Origin: Methanobrevibacter cuticularis
GTDB taxonomy: Archaea; Methanobacteriota; Methanobacteria; Methanobacteriales; Methanobacteriaceae
Length of the DNA: 64,000 nt
NCBI RefSeq assembly: GCF_001639285.1
Contig: NZ_LWMW01000126.1
Coordinates: forward strand, 1-64,000
Direction: 5' to 3'
Part shown: positions 61,401-64,000 of the stretch, one piece after another
How positions within the stretch are numbered: position 1 is the stretch's first letter
How the letters are laid out: the number at the start of each line of letters is the position of its first letter
Program-made: the position numbers and the translations under genes
Notes under the pieces: model-generated
The model's input: the letters and a program-made list of their open reading frames with translations, nothing else
Database searches by the model: none
What the model was told of the DNA's origin: nothing

Positions 61401-61442
61401 TTTTTCCCTCAAAATTTGAAAAACAACAATACAAGATAAATA

Positions 61443-62120
61443 TTAAACTTTACTAACTAAATCCAATAATGCTTCTTTGGGATCTTTAGCTAAAACTATT
61501 CCAGATGCTAACAAAACGCCAGACGCCCCTAACTCTATTGCTGCTTCCATATCATCACCAGTTGATATTCCTGCACCACAAAGAACATCTATATTTTTAT
61601 TTATCCTTTTTACTTCATTAACTGTCCCTTCAACAACTTCTGGTTCAGCCTGAGAAACTGGAACTCCAGAACCTATGAGTTCAGGAGGTTCAACTGCTAC
61701 AAATTCGGGGTTAAGGGTAGCTGCAGCCCTACTCGATTCAATATTATTTGTGCAAACAACTGAAAATATATCTCTGGATTTAGAACCCTTAATGATTTTA
61801 TCAATATCAGCTAACTTCATTTGAATTTCAGAATGATTAATAAGAGTTCCATTAATTCCTGCTTCAACTAAACATTCTAAAAGATTGCTTCCAGTATGTC
61901 CTCCAGGACTTATTGGATCAATATGTTGAGCCAAAATAGGAATATTAGTTTCATCATTTATTCTGAATATATCTGCAGTTTGAGGAGCTACAGCCATTGT
62001 TATTCCAGACTCATAACTTACGCTTTCTAATGTCTTGGCTAATTCAAGTGCTTTTTCTCCACTGGATTCTAGATAAGTTTTAAAATTCAATATAACTATT
62101 GGTGTTTTAACTTTAGACAA
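61443..62120 (-). CDS. tpiA: Triosephosphate isomerase, archaeal type, 225 aa
   Basis: Short archaeal TIM: PIVILNFKTYLESSGEKAL (N-F-K catalytic Asn/Lys), AQHIDPISPGGHTGSNL, GINGTLINHSEIQ (catalytic His), AVEPPELIGSGVPVSQAEPEVV (catalytic Glu and loop 6 region), CGAGISTGDDMEAAIELGASGVLLASGIV. Starts with TTG at 62120, seven bases after GAGGAA. It forms an operon with pgk. Confidence 0.96.
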   Translation of the reverse strand: MSKVKTPIVILNFKTYLESSGEKALELAKTLESVSYESGITMAVAPQTADIFRINDETNIPILAQHIDPISPGGHTGSNLLECLVEAGINGTLINHSEIQMKLADIDKIIKGSKSRDIFSVVCTNNIESSRAAATLNPEFVAVEPPELIGSGVPVSQAEPEVVEGTVNEVKRINKNIDVLCGAGISTGDDMEAAIELGASGVLLASGIVLAKDPKEALLDLVSKV

Positions 62121-62239
62121 AAAAATTCCTCACATTATTAAAATAATTTTTATAATTCTTTATTTATAATTGTATTTAATAGGATAACTGTATATAATAG
62201 CTAACATTTTTTTTAATGATAATAATTTTTGATAATTAA

Positions 62240-62570
62240 TATAATCTAATCTAATACAATATAATTCAATATAATCTAATACAATATAATTCAATATAAT
62301 CTAATACAATATAATTCAATATAATCTAATACAATATAATACAATATAATCTAATACAATCTAATACAATATAATCTAATACAATCTAATACAATATAAT
62401 TCAATATAATCTAATACAATATAATCAATATAATCTAATACAATATAATCTAATACAATATAATCTAATACAATATAATCTAATACAATATAATTCAATA
62501 TAATCTAATACAATATAATCTAATACAATATAATTCAATATAATCTAATACAATATAATCAATATAAATG
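62240..62570. repeat. Minisatellite of CAATATAAT units (15/25-bp higher-order period)
   Basis: About 330 bp consist almost purely of TCTAATACAATATAAT and TCAATATAAT units, arranged as 15-bp and 25-bp blocks. No coding potential. It lies upstream of tpiA. The flanking sequences to 62930 are AT-rich with no gene. Confidence 0.9.
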
Positions 62571-62930
62571 TAATTACACACAATATGATTCAATATAATA
62601 TAATTTTATAAGATACAATTTTATATCATATAATATATCTTAAGAGACATATAAAATTATTTAATTAATTACAATTAGCATCTTAAAAAATTAATAAATT
62701 GATTTGATAGTAATATTGTCACCTATGTCAAAAAAAGAACCAAAAATCTAGTTTAAAATGTTATAAAAATAATTCCAGCTGTTTCTGAAATAACTATGAT
62801 ATATACATTGAATATTTAAAAATAATTAATAAAAAAACTAAAAAACTAACAGAATAGCTAATAGAAAACAAAAAAATCCAAATAAGTAATACCAATAATA
62901 AAATTAAAAATAAAAAATTAAGCATTTGAA

Positions 62931-63503
62931 CTATTTCAAATACTTAACAACTTTATTTATTTTTGCACAAGTTTTAGAATAGGGTTTACTTCCATATTTT
63001 TTAGTAACTAAAGAAGATTCAAAATTAACCCATTTTCCGTTAATTTTAACTTGCACCCATCTATGATTTGAAGCAGCTGAAGATCTACCTTGAACAATTC
63101 GAACATTATAACCATTGGCTTTAAGTTGTTTACCTGACCACTCAGCTAATCCCCAACAGTCACCCGAACGTGTCTTAGAAACACCTCCTGCTGAAGAAGA
63201 ACCTCCATTAGCATGGTTAAGATTTTTATTCATATACTTTTGTAATTTTGTTAGTCCTGCTTTACCTGATAGTTTCCCAACTGTAGGTAATTTCTTAGTA
63301 GCAGCCCCAACTTTTGATACTTCATTGAAATTGATGGATTTTGTATTTTTATGTAAGATGTTATCAGAATAATGTCCAGATAACAATTTTTGAGTATCAA
63401 AGATACTCTCCCCAGAAAGAGGAACTGCGCAAATAATTAAAGAAAATGCAATTAAAAGCGCATATTTTGAATGTCTACTAATTATACCGCCTCCGAGCCA
63501 CAT
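62931..63503 (-). CDS. Secreted transglutaminase-like (papain-fold) protein, about 184-190 aa
   Basis: A basic-hydrophobic signal (SRHSKYALLIAFSLIICAVPLSG) is followed by a transglutaminase-like core with Cys116 in SGDCWGLAEWSGKQLKANGYNVRIVQG and His147 in NHRWVQVKINGKWVNFESS. The third catalytic position is Glu162 rather than Asp. Relatives in methanogens act as, or resemble, pseudomurein-cleaving or wall-associated cysteine peptidases, but the activity here is unproven. The start is uncertain: ATG at 63503 has GAGGT only one base away; a stronger GGAGG at 63494-63490 lies before in-frame ATA (63485) and ATT (63482). Confidence 0.72.
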   Translation of the reverse strand: MWLGGGIISRHSKYALLIAFSLIICAVPLSGESIFDTQKLLSGHYSDNILHKNTKSINFNEVSKVGAATKKLPTVGKLSGKAGLTKLQKYMNKNLNHANGGSSSAGGVSKTRSGDCWGLAEWSGKQLKANGYNVRIVQGRSSAASNHRWVQVKINGKWVNFESSLVTKKYGSKPYSKTCAKINKVVKYLK

Positions 63504-64000
63504 ACCTCAAGACAAGCCAAAATTATTAATATCCAAAATATATTAAAAAATAAAAAAATTATTTTTAAATTTTCATCTTAGAAGACTGGTTTGACCTTAA
63601 GAATATGAAACCACAAACTTATTACCTATACTTCATATCAATTTACTATATAAATGTTTTGATAATTTTTCACTAAAAGAGTTTATATAGGGCTTATTTT
63701 AGCTTATAAAGGAATTTCTGAAGGAATTGATATGTGAAGGTTATAGGTGAAATAAAAAGACACTAGCTATTCTAAATACTTATAAAAAACGTCATTCCAA
63801 CGACATTTAGTTTAAATAAGGTCATCTATAACGAATAGCAAAAAGATACTATACTTAACATATTCATAAAAAACAGATACAATTAGCCAGTAACTCCAAA
63901 AACAAGACGAAATACATTAAACTAAAAATTACAAAATCAAATGAAAACCAAAATCATGTAATTTTCAAATGCGAAAAAATAAAAATTGGAAAATATGAAG
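63504..64000. promoter_or_regulatory. Upstream region of the transglutaminase-like gene
   Basis: A minus-strand TATA candidate CCCTATATAAACT (63688-63700) lies about 190 bp upstream of the coding start, with short direct repeats AAGGAATTTCTGAAGGAATT near 63710-63730 just beyond. I see no gene in the remaining sequence to the window end. Confidence 0.4.

Noticed and set aside
62240-62570. Possible replication origin in AT-rich minisatellite
   Set aside because: No Cdc6/Orc1 gene or origin-recognition-box motifs are nearby; AT-rich repeats are common in this genome.

Overview
The window comes from a very AT-rich archaeon of the order Methanobacteriales, most likely a Methanobrevibacter-type gut methanogen. 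The evidence is archaeal: RNA polymerase genes split as rpoH-rpoB2-rpoB1-rpoA1-rpoA2, EF-1A and EF-2, TATA-type promoters, tRNA genes without encoded CCA, an FwdF-like polyferredoxin, cobalt-precorrin reductase, and many large Asn/Thr-rich beta-helix 'adhesin-like' surface proteins typical of pseudomurein-walled methanogens. Species cannot be named from the sequence alone.

Layout. 1-7.1 kb: small and stress-type genes (44-aa charged protein, two PRC-barrel proteins, a four-CBS protein, UspA, an amidohydrolase). 7.5-10.7 kb: a large adhesin with a promoter region that also occurs, duplicated, at the extreme left of the window. 11.2-15.7 kb: a FecB/FecD/FecE-type ABC importer on the minus strand with a linked methyltransferase. 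16.1-27.3 kb: four plus-strand beta-helix surface proteins; the last two flank a DUF2162-like / ExbB-like / ExbD-like membrane gene set. 27.6-40 kb: polyferredoxin and ferredoxin, carB and carA, a RimI-type acetyltransferase, cobK and a Ca2+-type P-ATPase. 40.5-57.3 kb: the RNA polymerase / str ribosomal block on the minus strand, ending in rpsJ and tRNA-Ser. 57.3-58.7 kb: five tRNAs (Lys, Asp, Tyr, Pro, Thr). 59.4-63.5 kb: thiE, pgk, tpiA and a secreted transglutaminase-like protein.

Most interesting points. (1) An ExbB/ExbD-like proton-channel gene set sits between surface beta-helix genes in an organism that should have no outer membrane; the ExbD-like protein keeps the proton-binding Asp. 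(2) Two copies of one adhesin promoter carry G/C homopolymers of 13 and 12 bases about 70 bp upstream of a conserved TATA box, an arrangement resembling a phase-variation switch. (3) Two or three secreted-protein genes have a good Shine-Dalgarno followed at normal spacing by in-frame AUA rather than AUG/GUG/UUG. (4) One adhesin has a triplicated TATA box with each copy set between perfect inverted arms. (5) Four different small transposon-like elements (MITEs) without transposase are present, three with target duplications. (6) The palindrome TAGCTA appears several-fold over-represented by hand count. (7) Tandem repeats fill many intergenic gaps, and low-complexity Asn/Ser inserts interrupt several cytosolic enzymes.

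Gene starts were moved inward in many places where the longest reading frame begins inside the Shine-Dalgarno sequence. Functions are from motif recognition and memory; no database search was run.
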